Below, in pieces: positions 1 to 8,293 of a DNA stretch of 64,000 bases (position 1 is its first letter; each line of letters starts with the position of its first letter). This stretch comes from Azospirillum oleiclasticum (GTDB taxonomy: Bacteria > Pseudomonadota > Alphaproteobacteria > Azospirillales > Azospirillaceae), in NCBI RefSeq assembly GCF_013423485.1, contig NZ_JABFFR010000007.1, positions 310,001 through 374,000 on the forward strand. Direction: 5' to 3'. Under the pieces are notes generated by a model, which saw nothing but the letters and a program-made list of their open reading frames with translations, was not told the DNA's origin and made no database searches. The position numbers were made by a program, and so were the translations under genes.

Positions 1-1
1 G

Positions 2-481
2 TGGTTCGGGGTGACGGGGGGCGTGTTCCTGACGGTGGTGGCGCAGACCAGCTTCATCGCCGCCTACGCCATGCTGCTGTTCCAGGCGCGGCTGGAACGC
101 TTCGACCGCACGCTGGAGGAAGCGGCGCTCGACCTCGGCGCCACGCATCTCCAGGTGTTCCGGCGGATCACGCTGCCCTACCTGATGCCGGCGGTGCTGT
201 CGGCCGCCTTCATCGCCTTCCTGCAGAGCTTCGAGAACTACAACACCACGCTGTTCGTGCGCGGGCTGGACACGACGCTGACCGTCTACATCGCCTCGAA
301 GGTGCGCACCGGGCTGACCCCGGCGGTGAACGCGCTGTCCCTGGTGCTGATCCTGCTCACGATCCTGGGCGCCATCGCGTACGAACTGATGCGCCGGCGC
401 GACGAGCGGCGCAAACGGGTGGCGGCGGAGCGGGCCGGCGACCTGGCCGCCCCGGTGGAACCCGCCCCCGCCACCAGCTGA
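2..481 (+). CDS. ABC transporter permease, PotC/spermidine-type (5' end outside window)
   Basis: This is the C-terminal part of an inner-membrane permease of the binding-protein-dependent family, most like the PotC half of polyamine or related importers. The reading frame is open from the first bases, so the true start lies upstream. The EAA loop that docks on the ATPase is visible as EEAALDLGATHLQVFRRITL, followed by two or three hydrophobic helices (LMPAVLSAAFIAFLQS and ALSLVLILLTILGAIAYEL). The tail after the last helix is basic and then Ala/Pro-rich. The substrate cannot be told from this half alone, and the partner genes would lie to the left of the window. It converges on the next gene with a 7-bp gap. 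Confidence 0.85.
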   Translation, partial: WFGVTGGVFLTVVAQTSFIAAYAMLLFQARLERFDRTLEEAALDLGATHLQVFRRITLPYLMPAVLSAAFIAFLQSFENYNTTLFVRGLDTTLTVYIASKVRTGLTPAVNALSLVLILLTILGAIAYELMRRRDERRKRVAAERAGDLAAPVEPAPATS

Positions 482-488
482 CGGACGG

Positions 489-731
489 TCAGTCCTCGTC
501 CTCGGTCTCGGCGTCCGCCTCGATCTGGGCGGCGAGGTCGCGCAGCATGTCCACCACATCCTCGTGGCTGGTCTCATCCACGGCGGCGTTCACCGCGGCC
601 TCGATCATCGCGACGGCCACATAGGGGCCGAGGGCGCCGCCCTCCTGGATCGCCTTGTCGAGGTGCTTCTCGGCGATGCTCAGCGCCTTGTCGAACATCG
701 CTTCGGCGGTCTGGTTGGTGTCGTTGCTCAT
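489..731 (-). CDS. small acidic helical protein, function unknown
   Basis: I do not recognise this 80-residue protein. It is very acidic and should be almost wholly helical, ending in a run of Glu and Asp (EADAETEDED). It has no signal peptide, membrane segment or cysteine. ATG at 731 follows a short A/G-rich stretch. Third positions are strongly GC-biased, as in its neighbours, which supports real coding. It stands alone, convergent with the permease and divergent from the thioesterase gene. It could be a small regulatory or chaperone-like protein, but nothing in the sequence assigns a role. Confidence 0.7.
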   Translation of the reverse strand: MSNDTNQTAEAMFDKALSIAEKHLDKAIQEGGALGPYVAVAMIEAAVNAAVDETSHEDVVDMLRDLAAQIEADAETEDED

Positions 732-897
732 GGCTAGGCCCTTGGGGCTTGTGGAGGTGGTGTCGCCACCTATAACACCCCCGGCCGGCGCATGGCGCGC
801 GGTTTTTCACCCCCGCCCGTATGGCGGCCATGCCCGCGCTTGCCGGTTTCCGTCTCGCCCGCCACATTCGGGGACCGACCCACCACCGGCGACACCC

Positions 898-1356
898 ATG
901 ACCGACACCGCCCAGACGGCAACCGCCCCGACGGCCATCGATCCCGCGGCCACCGATCCCGCCGCCTACCGTTTCTGGACGGAGGAGCGGGTGCGCTTCG
1001 CCGATCTCGACGTGCAGGGCCACGCCAACAACAACGCCATCGGCGTCTATTTCGAGACCGGGCGCGTCGCCATCATGCAGGCGCTCGGCCGCTTCGTCAG
1101 CGACACCCCCTGGACCGTGGTGGTGGCGCGGCTGGTCGTCGATTTCCGGGCTCAGATCAACTTTCCCGCCGACATCCGGGTGGGCGTGCGCATCCTGCGC
1201 GTCGGCAACACGTCGGTGACCATGGGCCTTGCCGTGTTCGACGGCGACCGCTGCGCTGCCACCCAGGAGGCGGTGATGGTCCTGGTGGACAAAGCCACCG
1301 GCCGTCCCACCCCGGTGCCGGAGGGCTTGCGCGCCGGCCTCGCCGCCTTCGCGTGA
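898..1356 (+). CDS. acyl-CoA thioesterase, 4HBT hotdog fold
   Basis: This 152-residue protein belongs to the 4-hydroxybenzoyl-CoA thioesterase-like hotdog family, which hydrolyses acyl-CoA thioesters in the cytoplasm. The family pattern is visible at about residues 34-56 (VRFADLDVQGHANNNAIGVY), where the Asp in FADLD and the His-Ala-Asn-Asn stretch match the usual active-site helix region. An alanine- and threonine-rich leader of about 25 residues precedes the domain. ATG at 898 is the first start that gives a family-length product. Its stop overlaps the GTG start of the RNA methyltransferase gene, so the two are probably translationally coupled. The natural acyl chain is unknown. Confidence 0.85.
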   Translation: MTDTAQTATAPTAIDPAATDPAAYRFWTEERVRFADLDVQGHANNNAIGVYFETGRVAIMQALGRFVSDTPWTVVVARLVVDFRAQINFPADIRVGVRILRVGNTSVTMGLAVFDGDRCAATQEAVMVLVDKATGRPTPVPEGLRAGLAAFA

Positions 1357-2678
1357 GCCGGCGCACCGTGCCCGCCGCCCGCCCCGCCGGAGCGTCCATC
1401 GCCGAACTGACCATCGCCGAGGTCGGCGCCCGCGGCGATGGTGTGGGGCTGTACGATGACGCGAAGGTCTTCGTGCCCCTGACCGTGGCGGGCGACCGCG
1501 TGCGCGTACGTCTGGATGAGTCCAAGGGCGACGGCCTGCGCGGCAAGCTGCTGGAGCTTCTTCAGCCCGGTCCCGGACGCCGGCCGGACGCACCACCCTG
1601 CGGGCATTTCGGCGTCTGCGGCGGCTGTACGCTCCAACATATGGATGACGACACGTACGCCGCCTGGAAGGTCGGGACCGTCCGTACGGCCCTGGACCGG
1701 GTGGGGTTGGGCGACGTCGTCCTCGAGCCGCTGTCCCGGACACCGCCAGGCGCCCGTCGCCGCGCGCGTTTTGCTGCGCTGCGCCGGGGGCGGCGGGTGT
1801 GGCTGGGCTTCAACGAGCGGGCGAGCCACCGTCTCGTCGATCTCGCCACCTGCCCGATCCTGACGCCGCGGCTGGAGGCGCTTCTGCCACCGCTGCGCGC
1901 CGCGCTGGCCGACGCCCTGCCCGACGGCGGCGCCTGTGACGCCGTGGCCGCCGATCTGGAGGGCGGCATCGACCTGCTGCTGGTCGGGCCGAAGCGGCTG
2001 GACCGCGCCGCGCGGGAAGGGCTGGTCCGACTCGCCGAGGCGGCGGGGATCGCCCGGCTGTCCTGGCAACCGGATGACCGGGCCACAGCGGAGCCGGTCG
2101 CGCACCGCGCGCCCGTCGTTGTCCGGTTCGCCGGCATCCCCGTCACCCCGCCGTCCGGCGCCTTCCTCCAGGCGAGCCCGCAGGGGGAGGCGGCGCTGGT
2201 CGCGGCGGTCGAGTCGGCCATCGACCCGGCCCATGGATCGGGGGTCGGACCCACCGGAAAGCTGGCGGACCTGTTCGCCGGGCTCGGCACCTTCGCTCTG
2301 CCGCTGGCGCGGGGTGGGCGGTCCGTGCTGGCGGTGGAGGGTGATGCACCGGCCCTGGCCGCCCTGGGCAAAGCCGCCGCCGGACTGCGACTCGCAACGG
2401 AGCGCCGCGACCTGTTCGGCAACCCGCTGACGGCGAAGGAGCTGGCGCGGTTCGACGCCGTCGTCTTCGACCCGCCGCGTGCCGGGGCGGCGGCCCAGGC
2501 GGTGGCGCTGGCCGGGTCGCGGGTACCCCTGGTGGTCGCCGTGTCCTGCAACCCAGCCACCTTCGCCCGCGACGCCCGCACGCTGGTCGATGGTGGCTAC
2601 GCGTTGCGGCGCGTTCACCCGGTGGACCAGTTCCTGTGGTCGGCGCATGTGGAACTGGTGGGGGTTTTCGAACGCTGA
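1353..2678 (+). CDS. 23S rRNA (uracil-5-)-methyltransferase, RumA/RlmD-like
   Basis: This is a TrmA/RumA-family enzyme that transfers a methyl group from SAM to carbon 5 of a uridine in RNA. An N-terminal TRAM-like RNA-binding domain (IAELTIAEVGARGDGVG onward) is followed by the Fe-S cysteine pattern CGHFGVCGGC. The C-terminal Rossmann methyltransferase domain holds DLFAGLGTFALPLA, DPPRAG and the catalytic motif VSCNPATFARD, whose Cys is the nucleophile in this family. The length of 441 residues is normal. I chose GTG 1353 because it overlaps the preceding stop (GTGA) and keeps the TRAM domain complete. RlmC, RlmD and TrmA cannot be separated by motifs alone. Confidence 0.88.
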   Translation: MSRRTVPAARPAGASIAELTIAEVGARGDGVGLYDDAKVFVPLTVAGDRVRVRLDESKGDGLRGKLLELLQPGPGRRPDAPPCGHFGVCGGCTLQHMDDDTYAAWKVGTVRTALDRVGLGDVVLEPLSRTPPGARRRARFAALRRGRRVWLGFNERASHRLVDLATCPILTPRLEALLPPLRAALADALPDGGACDAVAADLEGGIDLLLVGPKRLDRAAREGLVRLAEAAGIARLSWQPDDRATAEPVAHRAPVVVRFAGIPVTPPSGAFLQASPQGEAALVAAVESAIDPAHGSGVGPTGKLADLFAGLGTFALPLARGGRSVLAVEGDAPALAALGKAAAGLRLATERRDLFGNPLTAKELARFDAVVFDPPRAGAAAQAVALAGSRVPLVVAVSCNPATFARDARTLVDGGYALRRVHPVDQFLWSAHVELVGVFER

Positions 2679-2679
2679 C

Positions 2680-3873
2680 TCAATCGAGCTGAATCACCAT
2701 CGCCTTCAGATAGGCGCTTTCCGGCAGATGCGGGTGCAGCGGGTGGTCGGGGCCGGCACCGGCCACGCGCAGCACCCGGCCGGTGCGGCCGGCGTCGGTC
2801 AGGCCGCGGGCGACCTGCTCGGCGAAGGTCGGCGGGTCCACATTGTGGCTGCAGGAGGCGGCCAGCAGGAAGCCGCCGGGCTCGGTGATGCGGGCGGCCA
2901 GCTTCGTCATCTTGCGATAGGCGCGGCAGCCGACCGCCAAGTCCTTCTTGGACTTCACGAAGGCCGGCGGGTCGGCGACAACCACGCCGAATCGCTCGCC
3001 GGCCGCGGCCAGCCGCTCCAGCTCGTCGAAGGCGTCGGCGCGGCGCGCTTCGAAGCGGGCGGCGACTCCGTTGGCTTCGGCCGCTCGCGCCGCGTTCGCC
3101 AGCGCCGGCTGGGAGCGGTCGACCGCCACCACCGACTCCGCACCGGCCAGCGCGCACTGCACGGCGAAGCCGCCGTTGTAGCTGAAGAAATCGATCGCCC
3201 GCCGGCCTTTGGCCAGCGACGCGATGAAGGCGCGGTTGTCGCGCTGGTCGTAGAACCAGCCGGTCTTCTGGCCGCCCAGCGGGTCGGCGAAGAAGACGCC
3301 GCCGTTCTCCTCCAGCCGGATCGGGCCGTCGATGGCGCCCTTGGCGAGTCGCGTCTCCTCCGCCAGCCCCTCCAGCGCGCGCTGGGAGCCGTCGTTGCGG
3401 AGTATGACGGCCGCGGGGGCCAGCGTCTCGTCCAGCGCCGCCAGGATGTCCGGCAACCGCGCGTCCATGAAGACGGAGTTGGCCTGCACCGTCACCACGT
3501 CACCGTAGCGGTCGACGATCAGGCCGGGCAGCCCGTCCGCCTCCGCGTGCACCACGCGGTAGTAGGGTCGGTCGTAGAGGCGCGCGCGAAGGTCGGCGGC
3601 CCGGCGCAGCCGCCCCGCCAGGAAGGCGCCGTCGATGGCGGTGTCCGAGTCGGCCGACAGCAGACGCGCCGCGATCAGCGTGTGCGGGCTGAAGGTGGCC
3701 ACGCCCAGCGCGGTGCCACCGGCGTCAACGAGTCGCACCGGGCTGCCCGCCGGCACCGCCTTGGCGGCGGCGTCCATCTGGACCTCGTTGGAATAGACCC
3801 AGGGATGGCCGTGCAGCAGGCGCTTGTGACGGCCGGGGTGGAGGCGGATCGTGGGGTATCGGGGGGCGGTCAT
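2680..3873 (-). CDS. class I rRNA cytosine-5 methyltransferase, RlmI-like
   Basis: This 397-residue protein matches the RlmI/YccW layout: an N-terminal PUA RNA-binding domain (RLHPGRHKRLLHGHPWVYSN near residues 7-26), an EEHEAD-like middle domain, and a C-terminal SAM-binding methyltransferase domain. Visible motifs are IDFFSYNGGFAVQCA, VVAVDRS and VVADPPAFVKSKK, followed by LLAASCSHNVD with the conserved SCS. RlmI methylates C1962 of 23S rRNA in E. coli, and the exact target here is inferred. ATG 3873 was preferred to the upstream ATG at 3924 because it starts directly before the PUA domain. The gene converges on the other RNA methyltransferase gene with one base between them. Confidence 0.87.
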   Translation of the reverse strand: MTAPRYPTIRLHPGRHKRLLHGHPWVYSNEVQMDAAAKAVPAGSPVRLVDAGGTALGVATFSPHTLIAARLLSADSDTAIDGAFLAGRLRRAADLRARLYDRPYYRVVHAEADGLPGLIVDRYGDVVTVQANSVFMDARLPDILAALDETLAPAAVILRNDGSQRALEGLAEETRLAKGAIDGPIRLEENGGVFFADPLGGQKTGWFYDQRDNRAFIASLAKGRRAIDFFSYNGGFAVQCALAGAESVVAVDRSQPALANAARAAEANGVAARFEARRADAFDELERLAAAGERFGVVVADPPAFVKSKKDLAVGCRAYRKMTKLAARITEPGGFLLAASCSHNVDPPTFAEQVARGLTDAGRTGRVLRVAGAGPDHPLHPHLPESAYLKAMVIQLD

Positions 3874-3955
3874 GATGCCGCATCCTAGCGATTGCCGGGC
3901 GCCACGCAACCGCGCGCTCGGCACCGCCGCATCACCTCACCGCCGGCAGCGGGCG

Positions 3956-4480
3956 TCAGTCGGCCCGGACCGCGCTGTCCAGGGCGTTGTTGTCGTTGGC
4001 CCGCGCCAGCCGCTTGCACAGCCGCAGCGCCTCCGGCGCATGGCCCTCCTCGCGGAAGCGGTCGAGCATGCCGCCACCTGGCTGCGGCGGAGCCACCGGC
4101 GGGCCGGCCAGATTGGTGTGGATCGCCGAGCAGCCCAGCGCCTTGGCGACCGCGTCCATGGCGCGCAGCAGGGTCGCGGCGGCGGCGGCGGGGTCGAACA
4201 GGTCGAGCACGATGAAATTCTCCACCGACAGGATCGGCCCGTGGTGAAGGTGCTGGTCGCGGGTGTAGGAGAAGAGCCCGTGGATGTAGCCGTGACCGTT
4301 CTGGGCGGTCATGATCCCGCTGGGTGCGACCGATGGCCCCGGCCTGCCGATGAGGGCGCCGGCGAAGGCCCGCCACTGTGCCACCTCGAGCCCGGGCGCG
4401 ACCGCCCGCACCAGGGGATAGGCCTGGTCGATCTGCCGCTTCGCCAGGGGCTTGGCGATGAAACCGTCGTCCATACACAT
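3956..4480 (-). CDS. GNAT-like acetyltransferase family protein
   Basis: This protein of about 174 residues has the size and pattern of a GCN5-related N-acetyltransferase-like protein: a first helix-strand unit (IAKPLAKRQIDQAYPLVRAV), a long central sheet, and a conserved NFIVLDLFDP region before an Ala-rich helix. The acetyl-CoA pyrophosphate loop is not clearly canonical, so enzyme activity is uncertain. ATG 4480 and ATG 4474 are both possible; the longer frame reaching 4648 is unlikely because it crosses the promoter region. It is divergent from ccoN, and an FNR-type box at 4533-4546 sits close to its start, suggesting it is induced with the oxidase at low oxygen. Confidence 0.65.
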   Translation of the reverse strand: MCMDDGFIAKPLAKRQIDQAYPLVRAVAPGLEVAQWRAFAGALIGRPGPSVAPSGIMTAQNGHGYIHGLFSYTRDQHLHHGPILSVENFIVLDLFDPAAAAATLLRAMDAVAKALGCSAIHTNLAGPPVAPPQPGGGMLDRFREEGHAPEALRLCKRLARANDNNALDSAVRAD

Positions 4481-4532
4481 CAGCCACAATCGATCAATGT
4501 CCGAGCATGGCTGTCCACGGTTCGACAGGTCG

Positions 4533-4546
4533 TTGACGTAGATCAA
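4533..4546. promoter_or_regulatory. FNR/FixK-type box (anaerobox)
   Basis: The sequence TTGACGTAGATCAA is a near-perfect dyad matching TTGAT-N4-ATCAA, with one allowed C in the left arm. If it sits at about -41.5, the start site for the minus-strand GNAT-like gene would be near 4498, and that for ccoN near 4581, leaving ccoN a leader of about 150 nt. A gene for an FnrN-type regulator lies 8.5 kb downstream in the same respiratory block. Which of the two promoters it serves, or both, is inferred. Confidence 0.75.
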
Positions 4547-4734
4547 TGTTGCCGGGACTGGCCCCAAACATAGTGGGGTCACTATCGGCAGCGGGTCCGA
4601 TGGGTGTCCGTGCACATCCGGCGGTCGTACCCCGCCGCCCTGCGACAAAACACTCAGCGACAGCGTATCCCAAGCGGTGGTGCAACCTCGACAGCGAGCG
4701 GCCCAAGCCGCCCGGGGCTAACGGGAGAGATTGT

Positions 4735-6231
4735 ATGACATCAGCGACTCTGACCTCAGGGGCCGCCCTGGGCAGCCAGCGGGTGTCGGACGACGTGCGT
4801 TACTACGAAGACGTTATCCGACTGTTCGTCATCGCGGCGGTGTTCTGGGGCGTCATCGGCTTCACGGCCGGCGTGTTCATCGCCCTTCAGCTCGCCTTTC
4901 CGGCACTCAACCTCGGTCTGGAGTGGACCAGCTTCGGCCGCCTGCGGCCGGTGCACACCTCGGCCGTGATCTTCGCCTTCGGCGGCAACGTCCTGTTCGC
5001 CACCTCGCTCTACAGCGTGCAGCGCACCTGCCGCCAGCACCTGTTCGGTGGTGAAGGCCTCGCCAAGTTCATCTTCTGGAACTACAACATCTTCATCGTC
5101 CTGGCGGCGCTCAGCTACGTGCTCGGCTTCTCGCAGGGCAAGGAATACGCCGAGCCGGAGTGGATCCTCGACCTCTACCTGACGGTCATCTGGGTCCTCT
5201 ACGCGGTGGTGTTCATCGGCACGGTGATGACCCGCAAGGAGTCGCACATCTACGTTGCCAACTGGTTCTTCATGGCGTTCATCCTGACGGTCGCCATCCT
5301 GCACCTGGGCAACAACGTGAACCTGCCGGTGTCACTCTTCGGCATGAAGAGCTACACCTGGGTCACCGGCGTGCAGAGCGCGATGGTCCAGTGGTGGTAT
5401 GGCCACAACGCCGTCGGCTTCTTCCTGACCGCGGGCTTCCTCGGCATCATGTACTACTTCGTGCCGAAGCGCGCGGAGCGGCCGGTCTACTCGTACCGGC
5501 TGTCGATCGTGCACTTCTGGACGCTGATCTTCCTGTACATCTGGGCCGGCCCGCACCACCTGCACTACACGGCACTGCCGGACTGGGCGCAGACGCTGGG
5601 CATGACCTTCTCGGTGATGCTGTGGATGCCCTCCTGGGGCGGCATGATCAACGGCATCATGACCTTGTCCGGCGCTTGGGACAAGCTGCGCACCGACCCG
5701 GTGCTGCGCTTCCTGGTCACCTCGGTCGCCTTCTACGGCATGTCGACCTTCGAGGGTCCGCTGATGTCGGTGAAGCCGGTCAACGCGCTGTCGCACTACA
5801 CCGACTGGACCGTCGGCCACGTGCACTCCGGCGCGCTGGGCTGGGTCGCCTTCGTCTCCTTCGGCGCCATCTACTACCTCGTCCCGGTCCTGTGGAAGCG
5901 GGCGCAGCTCTACAGCCTGCGCCTGGTCAGCTACCACTTCTGGACCGCGACGATCGGCATCGTGCTGTACATCACCGCCATGTGGGTGTCCGGCATCATG
6001 CAGGGCCTGATGTGGCGTGCCTACGACAACCTCGGCTTCCTGCAGTACTCGTTCGTTGAGACGGTGGCGGCCATGCACCCGTTCTACGTGATCCGTGCGC
6101 TTGGCGGTCTCCTGTTCGTCGCCGGCTCCCTGATCATGGTCTACAACCTGTGGCGCACGGCGCGCGGCGACATCCGCAGCGAGACTCCCTACGCCACCGC
6201 TCCGCACAAGACCGCGGTCGGCGCCGCCTGA
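4735..6231 (+). CDS. ccoN: cbb3-type cytochrome c oxidase subunit I
   Basis: CcoN is the catalytic subunit of the high-affinity cbb3 terminal oxidase in the cytoplasmic membrane. It reduces O2 at a heme b3-CuB centre. The 498 residues form about twelve helices with the expected His ligands: H74 in [11 protein letters not shown]224 in [12 protein letters not shown]274-H275 in [13 protein letters not shown], and H362 and H364 in [11 protein letters not shown] ribosome site (GGGAGAG) precedes ATG 4735; the open frame extends further upstream, but that part is leader. It heads ccoNOQP, an operon with short spacers, and is preceded by an FNR/FixK box. The enzyme allows respiration at the low oxygen that nitrogenase needs. 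Confidence 0.98.
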   Translation: MTSATLTSGAALGSQRVSDDVRYYEDVIRLFVIAAVFWGVIGFTAGVFIALQLAFPALNLGLEWTSFGRLRPVHTSAVIFAFGGNVLFATSLYSVQRTCRQHLFGGEGLAKFIFWNYNIFIVLAALSYVLGFSQGKEYAEPEWILDLYLTVIWVLYAVVFIGTVMTRKESHIYVANWFFMAFILTVAILHLGNNVNLPVSLFGMKSYTWVTGVQSAMVQWWYGHNAVGFFLTAGFLGIMYYFVPKRAERPVYSYRLSIVHFWTLIFLYIWAGPHHLHYTALPDWAQTLGMTFSVMLWMPSWGGMINGIMTLSGAWDKLRTDPVLRFLVTSVAFYGMSTFEGPLMSVKPVNALSHYTDWTVGHVHSGALGWVAFVSFGAIYYLVPVLWKRAQLYSLRLVSYHFWTATIGIVLYITAMWVSGIMQGLMWRAYDNLGFLQYSFVETVAAMHPFYVIRALGGLLFVAGSLIMVYNLWRTARGDIRSETPYATAPHKTAVGAA

Positions 6232-6254
6232 CGCCGCCGGAGAGGACCTGACCC

Positions 6255-6995
6255 ATGGCCGAAGAAAAAAAAGGCTTTAGCCACGATACGATCGAGAGGA
6301 ACACGCTTCTTCTCGTCGTTCTGATCCTGATCACGGTGTCGATCGGCGGGCTCGTGCAGATCGTTCCGCTCTTCACCATCGAATCGACCATCGAGAAGGT
6401 GGATGGGGTGCGCCCCCATTCGCCCCTCGAACTGGCCGGCTTCAACATCTACGTCCGCGAAGGCTGCTACAACTGCCACAGCCAGCAGATCCGTCCGTTC
6501 CGCGACGAGGTGGAGCGTTACGGCCATTACTCGCTGGCCGCGGAAAGCATGTACGACCGTCCCTTCCAGTGGAGCTCCAAGCGCACGGGTCCCGATCTGG
6601 CCCGCGTTGGCGGCAAGTACTCCAACGACTGGCAGGTGGCGCACCTCGTCGATCCGCGCGCGGTGGTGCCGGAGTCGATCATGCCGGGCTATGCCTGGAT
6701 GAAGGACCGCCCGCTGAAGTACGACGACATCCAGACCCACCTGAAGACGCTCAAGGTGCTGGGCAGCCCCTACACCGACGAGCAGATCGCCAACGCCAAG
6801 GCCGACCTCGAGGCGCAGAAGAATCCGGACGGCGACGTCGCGGCGTTCCAGAAGCGCTACCCGAAGGCCGTCGTGGCCAACTTCACCGGCAACAAGCAGG
6901 TCACCGAAATGGACGCGCTCGTTGCCTACCTGCAGATGCTCGGCACGCTGGTCGACTTTACGAAGTACCAGTCGCCCAAGCAGCTGCAGCAGTGA
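6255..6995 (+). CDS. ccoO: cbb3-type cytochrome c oxidase subunit II (monoheme)
   Basis: CcoO is a membrane-anchored monoheme c-type cytochrome that passes electrons to CcoN. One N-terminal transmembrane helix (TLLLVVLILITVSIGGLVQIV) is followed by a periplasmic domain. The heme c motif is C71-C74-H75 in GCYNCHSQQIRPF, and a likely Met ligand is in ESIMPGYAWM. At 246 residues it is of usual length. A GGAGAGGACC ribosome site lies just before ATG 6255, 23 bp after ccoN. The run of A residues in the second to seventh codons (EEKKG) is unusual for this GC-rich genome but not abnormal. Confidence 0.97.
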   Translation: MAEEKKGFSHDTIERNTLLLVVLILITVSIGGLVQIVPLFTIESTIEKVDGVRPHSPLELAGFNIYVREGCYNCHSQQIRPFRDEVERYGHYSLAAESMYDRPFQWSSKRTGPDLARVGGKYSNDWQVAHLVDPRAVVPESIMPGYAWMKDRPLKYDDIQTHLKTLKVLGSPYTDEQIANAKADLEAQKNPDGDVAAFQKRYPKAVVANFTGNKQVTEMDALVAYLQMLGTLVDFTKYQSPKQLQQ

Positions 6996-7012
6996 GCGGA
7001 ATGGAGGGGTCG

Positions 7013-7174
7013 ATGGACTTGGATTCGATCGCCGCAATGCTCCGGTCCTTCTGGACGGTCTGGCTGATGATGTTGTTCACGGGCATCCTCGTCTACGCGA
7101 TGTGGCCGGGCAACCGGGGCAAGTTCGAACGGGCCGCGCAGATCCCGCTCAAGGATGATGGTCAGGAGTTTTAG
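7013..7174 (+). CDS. ccoQ: cbb3-type oxidase small subunit CcoQ/FixQ
   Basis: This 53-residue protein has one transmembrane helix (FWTVWLMMLFTGILVYAMW) followed by a short basic-then-polar tail, the normal layout of CcoQ/FixQ, which stabilises the cbb3 complex. ATG 7013 was chosen because GGAGGGG stands three bases upstream. An in-frame ATG at 7001 would add four residues and would lie ahead of that ribosome site. It sits between ccoO and ccoP, with three bases to ccoP. Confidence 0.92.
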   Translation: MDLDSIAAMLRSFWTVWLMMLFTGILVYAMWPGNRGKFERAAQIPLKDDGQEF

Positions 7175-7177
7175 GCC

Positions 7178-8074
7178 ATGGCGAAGAATGTCGAAAAGGA
7201 CGCCCTGTCGGGCGTCGAGACGACCGGCCACTCGTTCGACGGTCTGAAGGAACTGAACAACCCCCTGCCGAAATGGTGGTTGTACGTCTTCTACGTCTGC
7301 ATCGCGTGGTCTCTGGTCTACTACGTGCTCTATCCGGCCTGGCCGCTCGGCTCGACCTACACCAAGGGCGTGCTCGGCTACTCGCAGCGCGAGGATCTCG
7401 CCAAGTCGCTCGCCGACGCGAAGGCGGCCCAGGCCAAGTACCTGGACCGCATCGCCAAGGCGTCGGTGGAGGACATCCAGAAGGACAAGGATCTCCTGTC
7501 CTTCGCGATGGCCGGTGGCCGCACGATGTTCAACGAGAACTGCTCGGCCTGCCACGGCGCCGGCGGCCAGGGGGCCAAGGGCTACCCGACGCTGGCCGAC
7601 GACGTGTGGCTGTGGGGCGGCACCACCGGTGATCTGTACCAGACGATCAAGGGCGGCGTCCGCCAGGGCGACGTGGTCGAGACGCGCGGCGCGCCGGGTG
7701 TGGGCATGACCGCCTTCGGCCGGGACGGCATCCTGGACAAGACCCAGATCGACCAGGTGACCGAGTATGTGCTGTCGCTGACCAACCGCGCCACGGACAA
7801 GGCCAAGGCCGACAAGGGCAAGACCGTGTTCGAGGAGAACTGCGTGGCCTGCCATGGCGACAAGGGCCAGGGCAGCCTCGCGGCCGGGGTCGATGGCGTC
7901 GGAGCTCCGCCGCTCAACACCGCGGCCTGGGTCTACGGCGGCGACCGCGCCACGCTGGTGCAGACGATCACCAACGGCCGGGCCGGCGAGATGCCGGCGT
8001 GGTCCAAGCGTCTGGACGACGTGACGATCAAGCAGCTGGCGATCTACGTGCACAATCTGGGCGGCGGCAAGTAA
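7178..8074 (+). CDS. ccoP: cbb3-type cytochrome c oxidase subunit III (diheme)
   Basis: CcoP is the diheme c-type cytochrome that receives electrons from soluble cytochromes and feeds CcoO. The N-terminal cytoplasmic stretch carries the CcoP signature (TTGHSFDGLKELNNPLPKWW). One helix (WLYVFYVCIAWSLVYYVLY) follows, then two cytochrome c domains with CSACH (C122, C125, H126) and CVACH (C222, C225, H226). The length of 298 residues is typical. It ends the ccoNOQP operon and is followed by a strong terminator at 8097-8139. Confidence 0.97.
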   Translation: MAKNVEKDALSGVETTGHSFDGLKELNNPLPKWWLYVFYVCIAWSLVYYVLYPAWPLGSTYTKGVLGYSQREDLAKSLADAKAAQAKYLDRIAKASVEDIQKDKDLLSFAMAGGRTMFNENCSACHGAGGQGAKGYPTLADDVWLWGGTTGDLYQTIKGGVRQGDVVETRGAPGVGMTAFGRDGILDKTQIDQVTEYVLSLTNRATDKAKADKGKTVFEENCVACHGDKGQGSLAAGVDGVGAPPLNTAAWVYGGDRATLVQTITNGRAGEMPAWSKRLDDVTIKQLAIYVHNLGGGK

Positions 8075-8096
8075 GCAGCCCCTCGGGAACGACGTC

Positions 8097-8139
8097 CGGC
8101 GCCGGGAGGCTTCGCGCTTCCCGGCGCCGTTCGTTTTTT
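8097..8139 (+). terminator. rho-independent terminator after ccoNOQP
   Basis: A 14-bp stem (8097-8110 with 8116-8129, one G-U pair) closes a 5-base loop, and a run of six T follows at 8134-8139. It separates ccoP from ccoG, so fixGHIS should have its own promoter. Confidence 0.85.
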
Positions 8140-8171
8140 CGGCCCTGTCCTGTGCCCGCGCGCCGCGGCTT

Positions 8172-8185
8172 TTGATCCATCGCAA
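8172..8185. promoter_or_regulatory. possible FNR/FixK half-conserved box before ccoG
   Basis: TTGATCCATCGCAA has a perfect left arm and three of five matches in the right arm of TTGAT-N4-ATCAA. It lies about 110 bp before ccoG and after the ccoP terminator, where a low-oxygen promoter is expected. The weak right arm makes this a candidate only. Confidence 0.4.
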
Positions 8186-8293
8186 TGATCCTGCGACAAA
8201 CCGCCGCCATAGTGCGCGGGCCGGCGTGGTCCACAGTGCGGCCGACCACGCCCCGCCCCGCGAGGGGTACGACACGACGAAGGCATCGAGCCC

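Noticed and set aside
4482-4497. Second FNR-like site TTGATCGATTGT near the GNAT-like start
   Set aside because: Only one arm matches; it does not form the 14-bp dyad.
8141-8293. A small gene or riboswitch between ccoP and ccoG
   Set aside because: No frame or conserved fold was seen; it holds the terminator tail and a probable promoter.
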